A stretch of DNA of 64,000 bases from Diphasiastrum complanatum (lineage: Eukaryota > Streptophyta > Lycopodiopsida > Lycopodiales > Lycopodiaceae). Shown here one piece after another: positions 22,820 to 33,798 of this stretch (the stretch's first letter is position 1; each line of letters starts with the position of its first letter). The DNA lies in contig CM055107.1 in NCBI GenBank assembly GCA_029204225.1, forward strand, positions 10,240,583-10,304,582, in the 5' to 3' direction. The notes below the pieces were generated by a model. It worked only from the letters and a program-made list of their open reading frames with translations, had not been told where the DNA came from and did no database searches. The translations under genes were made by a program, and so were the position numbers.

Positions 22820-23256
22820 ACGTGGACATCTAACGTCGAAAACAAATGATACATAGCCACTCTAAGTACATGTTCAACATTCCTATTGCTATTATGCTTC
22901 AGATTTTGAATAATTGCCATTACACTAATTTTCAAAATCTAGAGAACATATTCAATGGTCACTAACATCAGGGAAAATATGGGTTCAAAATGGGCCCTTT
23001 AAGAAATTTCACTTTAGAGAGAGGTTACGTAGAGAGAGAATGAAAACCGGTAACTTCTGGTCACCGTTTTCCGAGTTTTCGGCCTTGCCCAACATTTAAC
23101 TAGTATGGTTAACTTTAGACAATGGTTAGTTAAGCATGAAATGTAATAACTTCTCTTCATGCTCGTTCCAAAATTCGGGACTAGAGCTTTAAGACTGAAA
23201 ATCTTGGTGTGCTCAATGCAAAAACTGAAGCGGGAGAGACAAAACATCTGAAATCA
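22820..23256. repeat. Repeat R, copy 1
   Basis: This 0.43-kb block starts ACGTGGACATCTAA and ends TGAAATCA. It recurs in direct orientation at 33799-34219. It contains a GAGAGAGGTTACGTAGAGAG segment and a GGTAACTTCTGGTCACC-type palindrome. No coding potential or TIR was seen. Confidence 0.8.
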
Positions 23257-23900
23257 TAGCCTATACGATACTGTCAAGTCCTCAGATACATTTGAAAAAA
23301 TTCTTGCACTCTTCACAAGTAAGTTATGCTGGATATTGTTTTTTTTTCCATATTTGTTCTCATAATTCTATGACATTTCAAGTACAAGCCAACGAATCTA
23401 CCTGTTCTTCCTCTTTGGACTATGTGCAGGTGATTCAGACCTAGTTGTGGTGCCTACTCATGAGGCATGCTGGGTAGAGCTTGCATTACAAAACGTAGAC
23501 ATGTATTCTCATTGGTGGATTCAAGTCTTCATATGGATTTTTTGAAAGCCTTCTACAACAAAATTTGAAACAAAAGCACCACGGTTGTCCAAAAATGGTG
23601 TTTGGCTTTTTCCACCATGGAAAAATCTCCTGTGGATATGTTCCCAACTTTGGGAGCCGCGTTGTCCACAATTAGCCAGCCAAAGGATCCATTTTCAAAT
23701 GATTCTGATGAGGAAGAGGCTGACCAAGTTGCTACAAATCTCAAGTCAACTAGTCGTGAGGAAGCAACTTTATTATCAGGATCAGAGTTTGACAAAGAAG
23801 GCTGCTCCAAGGATGGCCAAGCACTAGAAAAGGTTCCATCACCATCATGACAAGAAATTGACAAGGAAAGTATTGCAGATGGTATTGGAGAAGGTATATA
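23257..23900 (+). pseudogene. Exon-like gene fragment, unrecognised
   Basis: An acceptor-like TGTGCAG (ending near 23429) is followed by an open stretch reading DSDLVVVPTHEACWVELALQ, then DMYSHWWIQ. A second open stretch (23602-23850) is acidic and serine-rich. The codon pattern and the tryptophan/cysteine content look like real coding sequence, but I cannot name the family. It could be a captured host exon or an ORF of an unknown element. Confidence 0.35.
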
Positions 23901-25350
23901 ATGTTTTTTGTTCAAATAGACTTTTCTCATCAAATGATAACTTTAGTAGAGGTAACTCGGTACATAGATTACAATACACTATTGTTTCAGTTAATCTCTT
24001 AATGAAACACTATTTGAGGTATGCTTAAGATGAATTATCTTCTTTTGTACGATATGACGAGTCCGGAATCTTTCGAGATGCTAACATAAAATCTGTACTT
24101 TGTTTCTTACTTGCCACTTGTCAATTTATCATCAGTATCTTCTTCAGTTAGACAATACATATGTAAAACTATCTTTGAGCATCTATTTGGTAAATGATAT
24201 TGTTGTCGATAAGATAACTTTGTTTTATAGGTTAAAGTTTATAGCATCTTTTTGTATGCCCATAGATCTCTTTTTTGATGTACTATGTTTCACCTTAACC
24301 TCAGGTATGAGGCAATACATTAGCAACATAGTGAAAAACTATGACTTTCAATAGGTTTGGATTCTTTTTGAAATACTATATTTCACGACAACCTTGAACA
24401 ATGTTCGAGGTATTTACATCTCAAGCACACTTCAAAGCAACTTAATCTAACTTAGTGACTATCTATATTTTAGATAGTCACTGGCTAGGTTTGAATTTAT
24501 CAACTCGATGTACTATGTACCACAACATTTTCAAACAATGCTCGAGGTAGGCTCATTATCTATAACCTCCATTTGTGAAAGTATATTTATCTGAGACACC
24601 ATATCTTGTAGGACACCTACAATCAACATAACTATATTTCTCGGAGATACCATATATCCTAGGAAACCTATGAGAAACATATTGCAGCATAATGACTATC
24701 TATATTTTAGATACTCTGCTTTGCTTGGGTATCTAAGTCATGGCTAATGATTTCTACTTAAATGCTCTTTGGTCAAGTCAACTACATATAAACGGATTGT
24801 TTTAGAAGATTGCCTCTAAAATAACCATAGTAACTTCTAGTTGATAAGCATGGCTTGTTCTTTGGGCTATAGGTTAGATGACATTAGACATTAGTTACTC
24901 TGGAATAAAAGGCCGAGTTGTTTGTATATTCAATAGTTCACAGTCTAGAGATCAGTTGCTTATAGATAGCTATACATATAGGAGTAGAAAGCTTGATTAT
25001 TTTGTAAGTTAACTTCACAGTGTAGACATAAATCAGCAAACCAAGTTTAAAGCAAGTTTTGAAAAAGAGTGAACTTCAAAGTGGTGCTAACCATTGTCTT
25101 CTATTAAAATGCCATGGGAGAAAGAGACACTGATTCAAGACTATATGTAGAGGAAGAGAGGCAGAAATGTTGAAGTACAATGAGCAAGACATCAACTTAG
25201 GCAATAAGTGGTGATCCTATCAAAAGGTGGTTGCAACAATTGCTTCTAATAACTATGAAGCTTATATGCTAAATAGTTTATCATGTTGCGAACATTTCAG
25301 AAATAAGAGTTATATTCCTTGAGGATAGTGTCAGAAATTCAAAGAATGCA
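23901..25350. repeat. AT-rich spacer with degenerate repeats and a hairpin
   Basis: Degenerate repeats of a CTATATTTCACxACAACCTT...CGAGGTA pattern occur near 24270, 24375 and 24520. Repeats of TGACTATCTATATTTTAGATA occur near 24455 and 24687. The stretch 24454-24482 is a perfect hairpin with arms AGTGACTATCTA around a short loop. No gene was recognised. Confidence 0.5.
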
Positions 25351-25353
25351 GAG

Positions 25354-25490
25354 ATGCAAAATTTAAAGCAAGGAGTGCCCACCTGGTTTGTAGGCGCCAT
25401 GAAGCTTGGAAAGTCTCAGCTACTTTATGTCAGTAAACTAAGCGGCGGTGGCTCCCTCAAAGATATCAGTATAGGTATTTTTGAATATAG
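25354..25490 (+). other. Short ORF segment, unrecognised
   Basis: An open stretch reads KLGKSQLLYVSKLSGG and then enters a low-complexity tandem-duplicated region. No family was recognised and coding status is doubtful. Confidence 0.2.
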
Positions 25491-25529
25491 TTTTTTCTCT
25501 AATACTACAGGTATTGTCCATGTTCATGA

Positions 25530-26050
25530 TGTATCCTCTGTTTACAGCGCTCTAATTGATCTTTGCTTCTGCTATTGTCTTCTATTTACGACGCTCTCAT
25601 TGTCACTAGTCTTCTTTCTATTCTCGCCATCTGTTTGTGTCACCCCTATTCTCACCAATACCTACTATCAATAAGATGATGATCCATTGATGCCAACCTT
25701 GTCGCGCTGATGAAGAACCATTGTCCCTAACCATTGCCGACAATCTCCATAGCCGCTAATATATACCAATGCCTTCTCTTAATGTTTGCAATCCCTAAGT
25801 CTTCTGTTTATAACGCTCTGATTGATCTTTGCTTCTGTTTCTATTTATGGCACTCTCATTGCTGCTAGTCTTCTTTCTATTCTCGTCATCTGTTTGTGCC
25901 GCCCCTGTTCTCAGCAATACCTATACTATCAATAAGAAATGATCCATTGTTGCCAACCTTGTCACCGTGCTAATGAAACATTGTCACTAACCATTGTCGT
26001 CAATCTCCATAGCCGCGAACACATACCAATGCCTTCCTTCAACGTTTGCA
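25530..26050. repeat. Tandem duplication, two units of about 260 bp
   Basis: Unit 1 (about 25535-25795) and unit 2 (about 25797-26050) share the order TCTGTTTA-AACGCTCT, TTTGCTTCTG, TAGTCTTCTTTCTATTCTCG, ATCTGTTTGTG, CAATACCTA, CCATTGTTGCCAACCTTGTC and CAATCTCCATAGCCGC. They differ by many substitutions and small indels, so the duplication is old. Confidence 0.8.
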
Positions 26051-26300
26051 ACACCTAAATCTTCTTGCTGGAAAATCTAAGGGAATTGAAAATGCTTATC
26101 CAACCCTACGTTTCGATCTGCATGCATTCTTAAAACTCGAGAGGGAAAAGGGTATTTTGAAATTTGTGGATAGCCCTAGTCTAGATTTAGGCCTTACAAT
26201 AAATGCTTCACATGCGTATTTAAGAGATCGATTTAACAGGTTGCGCTCCTTCTCTTGCAAGATGTCTAAATTTGAAAATTTAGACTTGTCTACTATATAA
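26046..26300 (+). other. 84-codon ORF, unrecognised
   Basis: The frame is open from 26046 to TAA at 26298-26300 and includes ENAYPTLRFDLHAFLKLER and GLTINASHAYLRDRFNRLRS. The composition is protein-like (balanced charge, amphipathic), but I recognise no family. The start lies in the tandem duplication, so the N-terminus is uncertain. Confidence 0.3.
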
Positions 26301-26888
26301 AGTCCAGGAAATGAGCATTCTACATGTCCGTCATCTAAAGTTCATGTTTATGAATATCATGCATGTGTTGTCTAATGTTTATTGTCTCATATTGTCTCAA
26401 ATTTGTTTTTGCTTATTAGATGAATTCCAAATGTGTTGTATCTTTTACTTGTTGTCTAATGTGTGCTATTTTACATACTAACATTTGTATTGTGCATATT
26501 ATATACGTTGGCGATTGTGATTATGTCTAGTTTTTATATTCCAATGTATCCTATGATGTGTGATGTCTAGCATATAAATTTTTATGTACATTTGACATGT
26601 CTCATGTATATTTTTTATAGAGTTAAATGATCCTCTCTCTTCTGTTTATCGAGTAATTGCGTGGGAATTTTACATGGCCCTTTGGTGTCAGGATTGGCCA
26701 TGTATCAGTTTCAATATGTATGGCTTATGTCTTACTATTAAACATGTTGTTTTTAAGAGCTAGAAATATAAAGTAGATGGGAATGGTTTCAAGATTTTTT
26801 TGTCTATTACGTGGATCTAAGACGCTAGAAATATGATATGTGGATGTCTTATGGATGGAAATGGTTTCAAGATTTTTTGTCTATTATG
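26301..26888. other. Gene-free T-rich stretch with a local duplication
   Basis: TGTTGTCTAATGT-type runs recur from 26360 to 26470. A segment with GGAATGGTTTCAAGATTTTTT is repeated at 26779 and 26848. Nothing else was recognised. Confidence 0.4.
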
Positions 26889-27691
26889 CTCAGGAATCGC
26901 TGACAGGTGGCTTCGACTATCGGGCATCATCCGACACCGACATATTGGGCATGGTCTGACAAATCTTATCGGATGAAAGACAATTTATTGTTCCATTTGA
27001 ATTGAAGCTTAAGACTTGCCCGAACCGTTTATCAAGTGAATTTTCGGGAAGCTGGATGGATGCCTGCTCATGATGGCCAACTAGTTATCGCAATCTATGA
27101 CCTAATTAGTTGTCCTACTGGACATGCATCAAATGCTTAGTATAAATAGCTGATCACACTTCTATTATTTTCAAGTTTTTGAATAATGTATCGAAGCAGC
27201 TCTCTCAAGCTTTCAAGCTTGAACACTCTTGAGCCTTCTTGTTCAGTTCTTTAGAGTTTTGCTATTAGAAATTACTACTTATCAGTGGAAGCATAATTCA
27301 GACAGAGTTTCAGTTACTCAGAGATAGCTTGGAGTATGTAGTTTCTATCCACAATTGTCTTGTGCTCATCATCATTTGTTTTATGCTGAATCAATCTATC
27401 CTTTATTGCGTCCAGTATTATATCAAAATGTATGCATCTTTGTGATTGCTTTGTAATTGATAATGTCTTATTGTTTTGTCTGATAATTCAATACTTCATT
27501 GTTTGGCTATGAAATCAATGCTAATGATTTAAAAGTTGGCCACTATAAGATTGAACGTGACTTTTGTCATTATGTTTTGTTCAATATTGATAGGCGTAGT
27601 CATGCATTATGAAAGAAGGCTTTATTCCGCTAATCTCGATAAGTCGCCACAGTCCTTGACTTGTCGTTATTACATACATCTCTTTTCAACA
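26889..27691 (+). repeat. 5' LTR of copia F (start approximate)
   Basis: The right end TTTTCAACA at 27691 abuts a PBS. A TATA box (TATAAATAG at 27141) sits in the expected promoter position for plus-strand transcription. The last 250 bases recur in inverse orientation at about 29935-30230. I could not fix the left end; the given start is a guess at a sequence break. Confidence 0.6.
27141..27149 (+). promoter_or_regulatory. TATA box in the LTR of copia F
   Basis: TATAAATAG lies about 550 bases upstream of the PBS, in a region otherwise consistent with a U3/R boundary. A GTATCGAAGCAGCTCTC-type leader follows. Confidence 0.5.
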
Positions 27692-27705
27692 TGGTATCAA
27701 AGCTC
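27692..27705 (+). other. Primer-binding site of copia F
   Basis: TGGTATCAAAGCTC differs from the canonical initiator-Met PBS by one base and directly follows the LTR end. Confidence 0.85.
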
Positions 27706-27902
27706 TAATATATGATATCAGATCGTACCTTCATGATATCAGAGTGATCTGTTATACCAAAGCTATAATACTTGATATCTTTCACAATATCAAATTGATA
27801 TGATTGGCTACTTTTCGCAGTATCATATTCTTCAATTTTTGGTATCAAGTTTCAGTATTAGATAATGGATTTCCAATTTTAACAAAACACGACATCATTC
27901 TT

Positions 27903-28055
27903 AATGTCATTTATCGATAGACTTAAGTTCCAGATGGATTATCAAAGTAAAGCCGGTCTTAAGCTGAATGGATCCAATTACTACTTGTGGAAATTTAAGA
28001 TGAATACCTTGCTAATCGCCAACTGGCAAAGAGTTGTGGGATGTTGTCACAAGTG
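27903..28055 (+). pseudogene. Gag N-terminus of copia F
   Basis: From ATG 27903 the frame reads MSFIDRLKFQM, then LNGSNYYLWKFKMNTLLI, the conserved N-terminal gag block (DUF4219/UBN2 type: G-x-N-Y-x-x-W-K-x-K-M). It stops at TGA about 50 codons in. Shortly afterwards it runs into the CT tract that marks the start of the inverted arm. Confidence 0.8.
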
Positions 28056-28137
28056 AATGTGTTCTCACCATTCCCTTCGATCTAAAATATGCATCAATCC
28101 TACTATCTCGAGACATTTTGTAAGAAAATCTCGACAT

Positions 28138-28820
28138 TTCTCTCTCTCTCTCTCCCCGTCATGCAGCCAGCTTCAAACTTCTGCTACCATCATCTTTCCA
28201 TTTTGACACTCGAATTTCCACCCACAGCTGGCATGGAGCCTAATCATTGGACTGCCAAGTTGCTTTTGTCATCAGTCCAGTCTACTCCTCCTGGCAGTAA
28301 CGCCTATCCCCCTTATGCAGCTTTGAGCTGCTATTCAATCTTAGTGTCTTTATTCTATTGTTTACCACTAACTTTGTCTTATTATATAATAGTTTCAATT
28401 TCAATTTTCTTGTTGTTATCTGTTTTGTTTTTTTTCAACTTGCTAGCTACTTAGTGGTGACTTCACTCTTACTTATTCAATTACATCATCTTTCCCATCC
28501 CCAAATGTTGCTTTTTGATGTCTTCTTTTTGTATCTCAAAATTTGAAAATTCCATAACATTTGCACATGAGAAAGTACATAGAAGATAAAAAAGTTATAC
28601 TTCCCTTTTGTTTAGATTCATTGGTTGCATCAACATGCATCATGATTTGAGTCATATTTTTTCCAAGTAAATCATTCAAGAATTCAAGAGAACGTTGATC
28701 ATTTTCAATTTCATCTCTAATGTCTTCAAGAATGACCATCGTCAAAATGAAATATTTTCATTTCATTTTTGTTTTACCTCTTTGTTCACCTCATAGTCTT
28801 GGTCTGTCATTTTGGATGTT
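28138..28820. repeat. Right-arm non-coding block of the inverted duplication
   Basis: The block is the reverse complement of 22023-22683 with scattered changes, starting at a short CT run equivalent to the long GA tract of the left arm. Confidence 0.8.
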
Positions 28821-28824
28821 CTTT

Positions 28825-29088
28825 TCACCAGAGCGAAATGCCATGATGTTGCGATGTTTGATGTTGTTTTCCCACAAAGTTCATTGAATCATCTCTTTCA
28901 TCATCACAAGACTTGTTTGGAGGCCTATTAGAGTTTCTTGTCACCCTTTGAACAAATTGTTCAAAATGGCCTGATTTTTTGCAATAACTACATGGTCCTC
29001 TATTTTGATTATGAATGTAATTCTTAGATGTACACTTCAATGCATAATGATTGTCATGTACTTTTAGTACATTAGGCTTATATGGCAT
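28825..29088 (-). pseudogene. Copia gag zinc-knuckle fragment, right arm
   Basis: An 87-codon frame homologous to 21727-22022: MPYKPNVLKVHDNHY, then CSYCKKSGHFEQF. The fourth zinc ligand is missing. On the minus strand it follows, across block Y, a further gag stretch at 29460-29930. Confidence 0.7.
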
Positions 29089-29109
29089 TATTATATTCAG
29101 TGTAAGCTT

Positions 29110-29453
29110 TGTTAGGCCCAGAAGGAGTTATTAGCCCTAAGAACAAGTCGCTTCCCTAGTTAGTCCCTCCAAAGTATCTAAATAAGGAAAATAGGCCAAT
29201 ATGGGCCCGTAGAGTTAGTAAGACTTACCAAGGGCTAACTATTTTGCAAGGCAATTATGTTAGTTAAGTTAGGGGATTGTCTATAAGTAGGCAAGAGACA
29301 TCATTCTGAGTACCTTTTGGCTAAGTTTGCGAATGAGAGAGCTTAGCCTCCTCTTTGTGAATGTGCGCCTTGGGAATAGAGCTTGCTAGGTCTCATGTGC
29401 CCAATCCACATGAATCTCATCCCCATTTTGTATTTCATTTTCTTCTATCCCTA
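29110..29453 (+). repeat. LTR-like block Y, copy 2
   Basis: It starts TGTTAGGCCC and ends CTATCCCTACA, 344 bp, with TATAAGTAGG at 29282. It interrupts the minus-strand gag of copia F. The flanks AGCTT and ATTCT show no TSD. Confidence 0.65.
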
Positions 29454-29459
29454 CAATTC

Positions 29460-29930
29460 TATTTGATGATTCCATGGAGCTTTATTTGGGATTTGTGTTT
29501 CATGGCTATATCCATGAACGCGTTGTGTTTCTCTTGATTCTAGCTCTAGTTTCATTACCATGGCTATTTGATTGGGTTTGGCACATGACAATGACCTTGT
29601 TTCTCACATGAAAACCATTTCTTTTTCTATGTCCATTAACCTTATTAGATAGTTAGTGGTTGGCTTGTTTCCTCCACTTTTTGAGAAAGACTTTATCGTT
29701 AATGTATGATCTTAACTTTTCGTGTATTAGAATTCCAAAAATTTCATCAAAAGAGTGTAATTTCCCACACCAATAGTGTGGTCACCAAGTTCTCATAAGA
29801 TGCTAATAACCCATGGAGTGTATACTCACCATATCCACATGTTCAATGATTTGTTGGATTACATAGTTAATCATGTACCTTCTTAATCCTAGTCAAGTAT
29901 TTTCATCATGGTCTGAACTTCACTCTCTTG
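29460..29930 (-). pseudogene. Decayed copia gag segment
   Basis: Read on the minus strand, stretches such as INDKVFLKKW and the following region fit the middle of a copia gag, just upstream of the zinc-knuckle part. Many stops are present. It sits between an LTR remnant and block Y, in the order LTR-gag expected for copia F on the minus strand. Confidence 0.45.
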
Positions 29931-29934
29931 GAAA

Positions 29935-30230
29935 GAGGTGTATGCAATAATGACAAGTCAAAGACTATGTCGACTTATCGAGCGCAGCAAAATAAAGCCT
30001 TCTCTGCTAATGCATGACTACGCCTATAAATATTGAACAAAACATAATGCCAGAAGTCACGTTCAATCTTATAGTGACCAACTTTGAAATCGTTAGCACT
30101 ACAGTGATTTCATAGGCAAACAATGAAGTATTGAATTATCATACAAAACCATAAGAGATTACTAGTTATAAAACAATCAAAGAGATGCATACATTCTGAC
30201 ATAATACTGAATGCAATAAAGGATTGTACT
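29935..30230 (-). repeat. LTR remnant of copia F, inverted
   Basis: It is the reverse complement of about 27420-27690, including the CGATAAGTCG and CACTATAAGATTGAACGTGACTT-like blocks. The end near 29935 corresponds to the LTR 3' terminus. Confidence 0.8.
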
Positions 30231-30234
30231 TGAT

Positions 30235-30715
30235 TTTGAACCACCATTTGCAATCAACTACATTTTTGCTGGCAGGTACTTTGACAATAGTCCATGTCTG
30301 GTTCTTGATAAGAGATGAATACTCTTTATTCATAGCTTCTTTCAAAATATCGGAATCGGACTGATTGAGTGTCTGTTCAATTTTTGCACGCTCTTTGAAT
30401 TGTCAAAATATTTTTAAAGCTTTGGATTTCTGCTTAATAAAATAAACAATTGTTCTTCTTGAATATTCGTCAACAAAGGTAATAAAATACTTTGCATCAA
30501 AGCAACGATGAAGTTTGAATTGGACCACATATATATGAATGAACAACATCTAACAAATCTTTTGTTGCATGCCTATGACTCGATCGAAAGGGAATCATAC
30601 TCTACTTTCCAAAGATGCAGCTATGACATATAGGGAGGTTGACTTTATTGGCTGGATAGTCAATATCAAGTGCTAGGGATTGTTTAGACATGTATGAAAC
30701 AGATGTATGATTCAA
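30235..30715 (-). pseudogene. Copia integrase and RT fragments
   Basis: Minus-strand reading gives, in order: a GAG-pre-integrase piece (PICHSCIFGK, then HRHATKDLLDVVHS and GPIQTSS), the integrase core (YSRRTIVYFIKQKSK), then a jump to the RT linker (KEAMNKEYSSLIKNQTWT, then CKWWFKIKY). The integrase core and RT are deleted between these parts. The fragment belongs to the minus-strand copia F remnant. Confidence 0.75.
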
Positions 30716-30734
30716 GTTCTTAAATGATGATGTT

Positions 30735-31406
30735 ACACACAACTAAAAAAGTTTATCCACGCAAAGTATCCACGCGAGACCCGACACTTAGTCGATTTTC
30801 CAAAATTTTGTTTGCGTGGAACATCCACGCGCCGATTATCCATGCCAAAAAAATTTTGAACATGCCTCCGGCCATTCCACCGGTGTTTTTCTAACACGGC
30901 GCCGAAAAATTTATGCGCGTGGATTATCCACGCGAAAAGTGAATCTTGAAAATTCCGGCAACTGTTTGGGAGGGAAAGTTGGCAGCACCGGAAAGCAATT
31001 TTTGCGTGGATAATCCACGTATGGATTATCCATGCAAATTTTAGTTTGTTCATCGGATCGAACCAGAAGTTAACGATATTCATGCATGGATATATTTTGC
31101 GTGGATTATCCACGCATTTTTTACTTTTATTTTTTTTTGTTTTTTGCATGTTGATAATGACATGAAATTAGTTAAATAAATATATTTCTAAAGTGAATTA
31201 TATTCTGATTAGGTTATACATTTTTTTTTCTAAAGTGAATTATATTATGATGAGGCATAGGTTTTTGTTTTTTTGCATGTTCTTTATGAAATGGAATTAG
31301 TTAAATAAATAATTTTCTAAAGTGAATTATATCATGATGTTCCTAAATGATTGGGACTTTTGAAGGTCAGCCACCTACTTTTTTAAGACAGTTGACTCGA
31401 GCTACC
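30735..31406. repeat. Palindrome-rich repeat unit D, copy 2 (inverted)
   Basis: A full-length inverse copy of 3053-3684, with five clusters of GCGTGGAtAATCCACGC-type palindromes (near 30765, 30815, 30920, 31002 and 31095). A 138-codon minus frame (31149-30733) stays open through all of them. The unit joins a C-type LTR at 31407 exactly as copy 3 joins element C. Confidence 0.8.
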
Positions 31407-32142
31407 TGTTGAATTCACACGTGTGGATTGTCCACAACATGTACTTGTGATCTCCTAAGGTGTGTAGATGCACCAAGATCAAGACTAGATTGAGATTCAA
31501 GATTGATCTTAGATCCTATGGCAAAAACACACTACTACATGCATTCAATCACTTCCAACTCTCACTCACACGTGTGGGAAGTACTCAAAAAATAATCTAA
31601 GTAAAAACAAGCTGCTCTCCTTGGGTAGAGAGAGAAAAAGCATCATGAGCTCTCGGGTAGAGAGAGAAAGCTAGAAATCCAATAACTCACAAAATCCATA
31701 AAATCACCAAATCAATTAGCTTCAAAATGAGGAGTACAATGATACTAGTAGATCCACGAGCTACCACTATGCTTAACTATGATTGGACCATACTTTGCAA
31801 CCTCTTGATCCTATTGGACCATTGATCCATGCACCTCTTCATTCTATTGGACTATATTCAAGCACACCTCAATTTCCTATTGGACCTCACAAGGTTCCAC
31901 CTCTAAATCCTATTGGACCTCTTGGAATTCATCAAACAAAAGCTTTACACTTGTCTACACTCTAATTGGCACGTATTTAGCCTCTTACTCTATTTTGGCT
32001 CAATAGTGGCATTACAAGTGGAAATGTATAATTTGCCATCTATGCCAAATTTATTCCTATCAACATCCTACACCTAGATGCTTGATGTAGAAAACATAAG
32101 ACCCCTATTTCTAACATAGATAATCTTTTTCAATTCTTCACA
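31407..32142 (-). repeat. 3' LTR of element E
   Basis: It starts TGTTGAATTCACACG and ends TTCTTCACA on the plus strand, and is inverse to 20527-21261. A short PPT (TTTTTTAGGAG on the minus strand) abuts 32142. Confidence 0.92.
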
Positions 32143-32157
32143 CTCCTAAAAAATTAT

Positions 32158-33744
32158 CTATGAAGATTTGAGCATTGATCTTGATATAACTCCAAGATTA
32201 GATCTATGCTTGATGAAAGCACTTTTTCTCAAAGGCTTGGTGAGTAGATCAGCAATACAAGAGGACGAGTTGACATGCTCCAAATAGATTTCTCCTCCAA
32301 TAAGCTTTTCTCTCACAAAGTGGTGTGCCACTTCTATGTGCTTGCTTTTTGCATGAAATATGGGATTATTGGCAAGAGCTTGGGCCAAGACGTTATCACA
32401 CTTGATCATTGGTAGATCATCCTCCTTGATGCACTTTAGCTCCATTAATAACCTCTTGATCCAAAGCACTTCTTTGGTAGTTGTAGTGAGTGCTTTGTAC
32501 TCGGCCTCACATGAAGAGAGAGATATAGTATCTTGCTTTTTGGAAAGCCAAGATATTAGATTGCCTGCAAGAAAGATAGTGTATGCACTAATAGACTTTT
32601 GATCCATCTTGTCACTTGCAAAGTCCGAATCCGAGTAGCCAATAATGGATAGATCTTTACTTTTATAGAGTACACCATAATCACAATATGAAGATACATA
32701 TCTTAGAATCCTCTTCGCCATCTTCCAATGTTGGATCTTAGGATCTTGCATAAATTGACTCAATTTGTGCACATAAAAACTTAGATCGGGCCTAGTAATG
32801 GTAAGCCAAATCAAGGAGCCTACAAGACTCCTAAAAAGTGTGATGTCCTCAAAGGATCTTTCATCCCCTCTATTAGGATCTTTTACAATTTGCTCCATTG
32901 GAGTATCTATGCTCTTAGAATTTTCCATATGGAATTTTTTCAACATAGGGTGAGCATATCTAGATTGGCATATAAAGACATGATTTTCATAAAAATCAAT
33001 TTCTAGGCCTAGGATGTAATGCATCTCTCCTAGATCTTGCATTTTAAACTCACATCCAAGTGCTAGCTTGGTTTCATCAACTAGCTTGATACAACTTCCA
33101 CAAAGAATAATGTCATCAACATAAATTAGAAGAATGACAATATTGCTATCAACAAACTTTAGATACATGGAAGGATCATAGTCACTAAGAGTAAATCCTA
33201 GTGAGATAAGAGAAGAATTAAGTCTTGAATACCATGATCTTGGTGCTTGCTTGAGTCCATAAAGACTTTTGAAGAGCAAGCACACTTTGGACTCATCCTT
33301 GATGAATCCTTGAGGTTGTTCCATATAGACCTCCTCCTCAAGATAACCATTTAGAAAAGCATTGGATACATCTAATTGGAACACCTTCCACTTGAAAAAA
33401 CAAGCAAGAGAAATAAGAATTCTTATTGTCACCATCTTTGCAACGGGTGCAAAGGTCTCCTCATAATCAAGATCATGGATTTGAGCAAATCCTTTGGCAC
33501 ATAATCTTGCTTTATGCTTGTTGATGGTGCCATCATGATTGAACTTGATCCGAAATACCCACTTGCAACCAATCACATGCTTGTTGGAAGGAGGATCCAC
33601 AAGCTCCCAAGTATTGTTGGTGATCAATGCATCATACTCTTGCTTCATGGCATCATACCACTCCTTGGTATTGAGTGCCTCTTGTACATTCTTTGGCTCT
33701 TCATGAGAGACATAAAAAACATAATTAGTGGAATCAAGATCCAC
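32158..33744 (-). CDS. Copia reverse transcriptase-RNase H ORF (5'-truncated pol) of element E
   Basis: The uninterrupted 528-codon frame begins in the linker before RT (HEEPKNVQEALNTKEWYDAM). It carries CKWVFRIKFNHDGTI, ARLCAKGFAQ, DYEETFAPVAK, QLDVSNAFLNGYLEEEV, SLYGLKQAPRSWY, the catalytic YVDDIILCG, then SDSDFASD, KKQDTISLSSCEAEY and ADLLTKPL. All RT and RNase H signature residues are present. The start is not a natural start: the upstream pol is missing. It shows what the broken copy in element C encoded. It could be expressed only through a foreign promoter. Confidence 0.92.
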   Translation of the reverse strand: MDLDSTNYVFYVSHEEPKNVQEALNTKEWYDAMKQEYDALITNNTWELVDPPSNKHVIGCKWVFRIKFNHDGTINKHKARLCAKGFAQIHDLDYEETFAPVAKMVTIRILISLACFFKWKVFQLDVSNAFLNGYLEEEVYMEQPQGFIKDESKVCLLFKSLYGLKQAPRSWYSRLNSSLISLGFTLSDYDPSMYLKFVDSNIVILLIYVDDIILCGSCIKLVDETKLALGCEFKMQDLGEMHYILGLEIDFYENHVFICQSRYAHPMLKKFHMENSKSIDTPMEQIVKDPNRGDERSFEDITLFRSLVGSLIWLTITRPDLSFYVHKLSQFMQDPKIQHWKMAKRILRYVSSYCDYGVLYKSKDLSIIGYSDSDFASDKMDQKSISAYTIFLAGNLISWLSKKQDTISLSSCEAEYKALTTTTKEVLWIKRLLMELKCIKEDDLPMIKCDNVLAQALANNPIFHAKSKHIEVAHHFVREKLIGGEIYLEHVNSSSCIADLLTKPLRKSAFIKHRSNLGVISRSMLKSS

Positions 33745-33798
33745 TTGGTTGTCAGATTACTTGATCTATCAATCTACTTGAGATTTAAATCAATCTAC

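Larger units (their letters stand above)
31407..33750 (-). mobile_element. Ty1/copia element E, 3' half only
   Basis: A 736-bp 3' LTR (31407-32142) and an open pol segment (32158-33744) are homologous to the 3' half of element C. The homology stops near 33750, upstream of the RT, where unrelated sequence and repeat R follow. It is the right arm of the inverted duplication. The RT-RNase H frame is intact here but lacks gag, protease and integrase. Confidence 0.9.

Noticed and set aside
32360-32602. Plus-strand ORFs opposite copia pol (also 6404-7006, 9414-10045, 13105-13443 and 33514-33828)
   Set aside because: They are shadows of well-supported pol or gag frames on the other strand.
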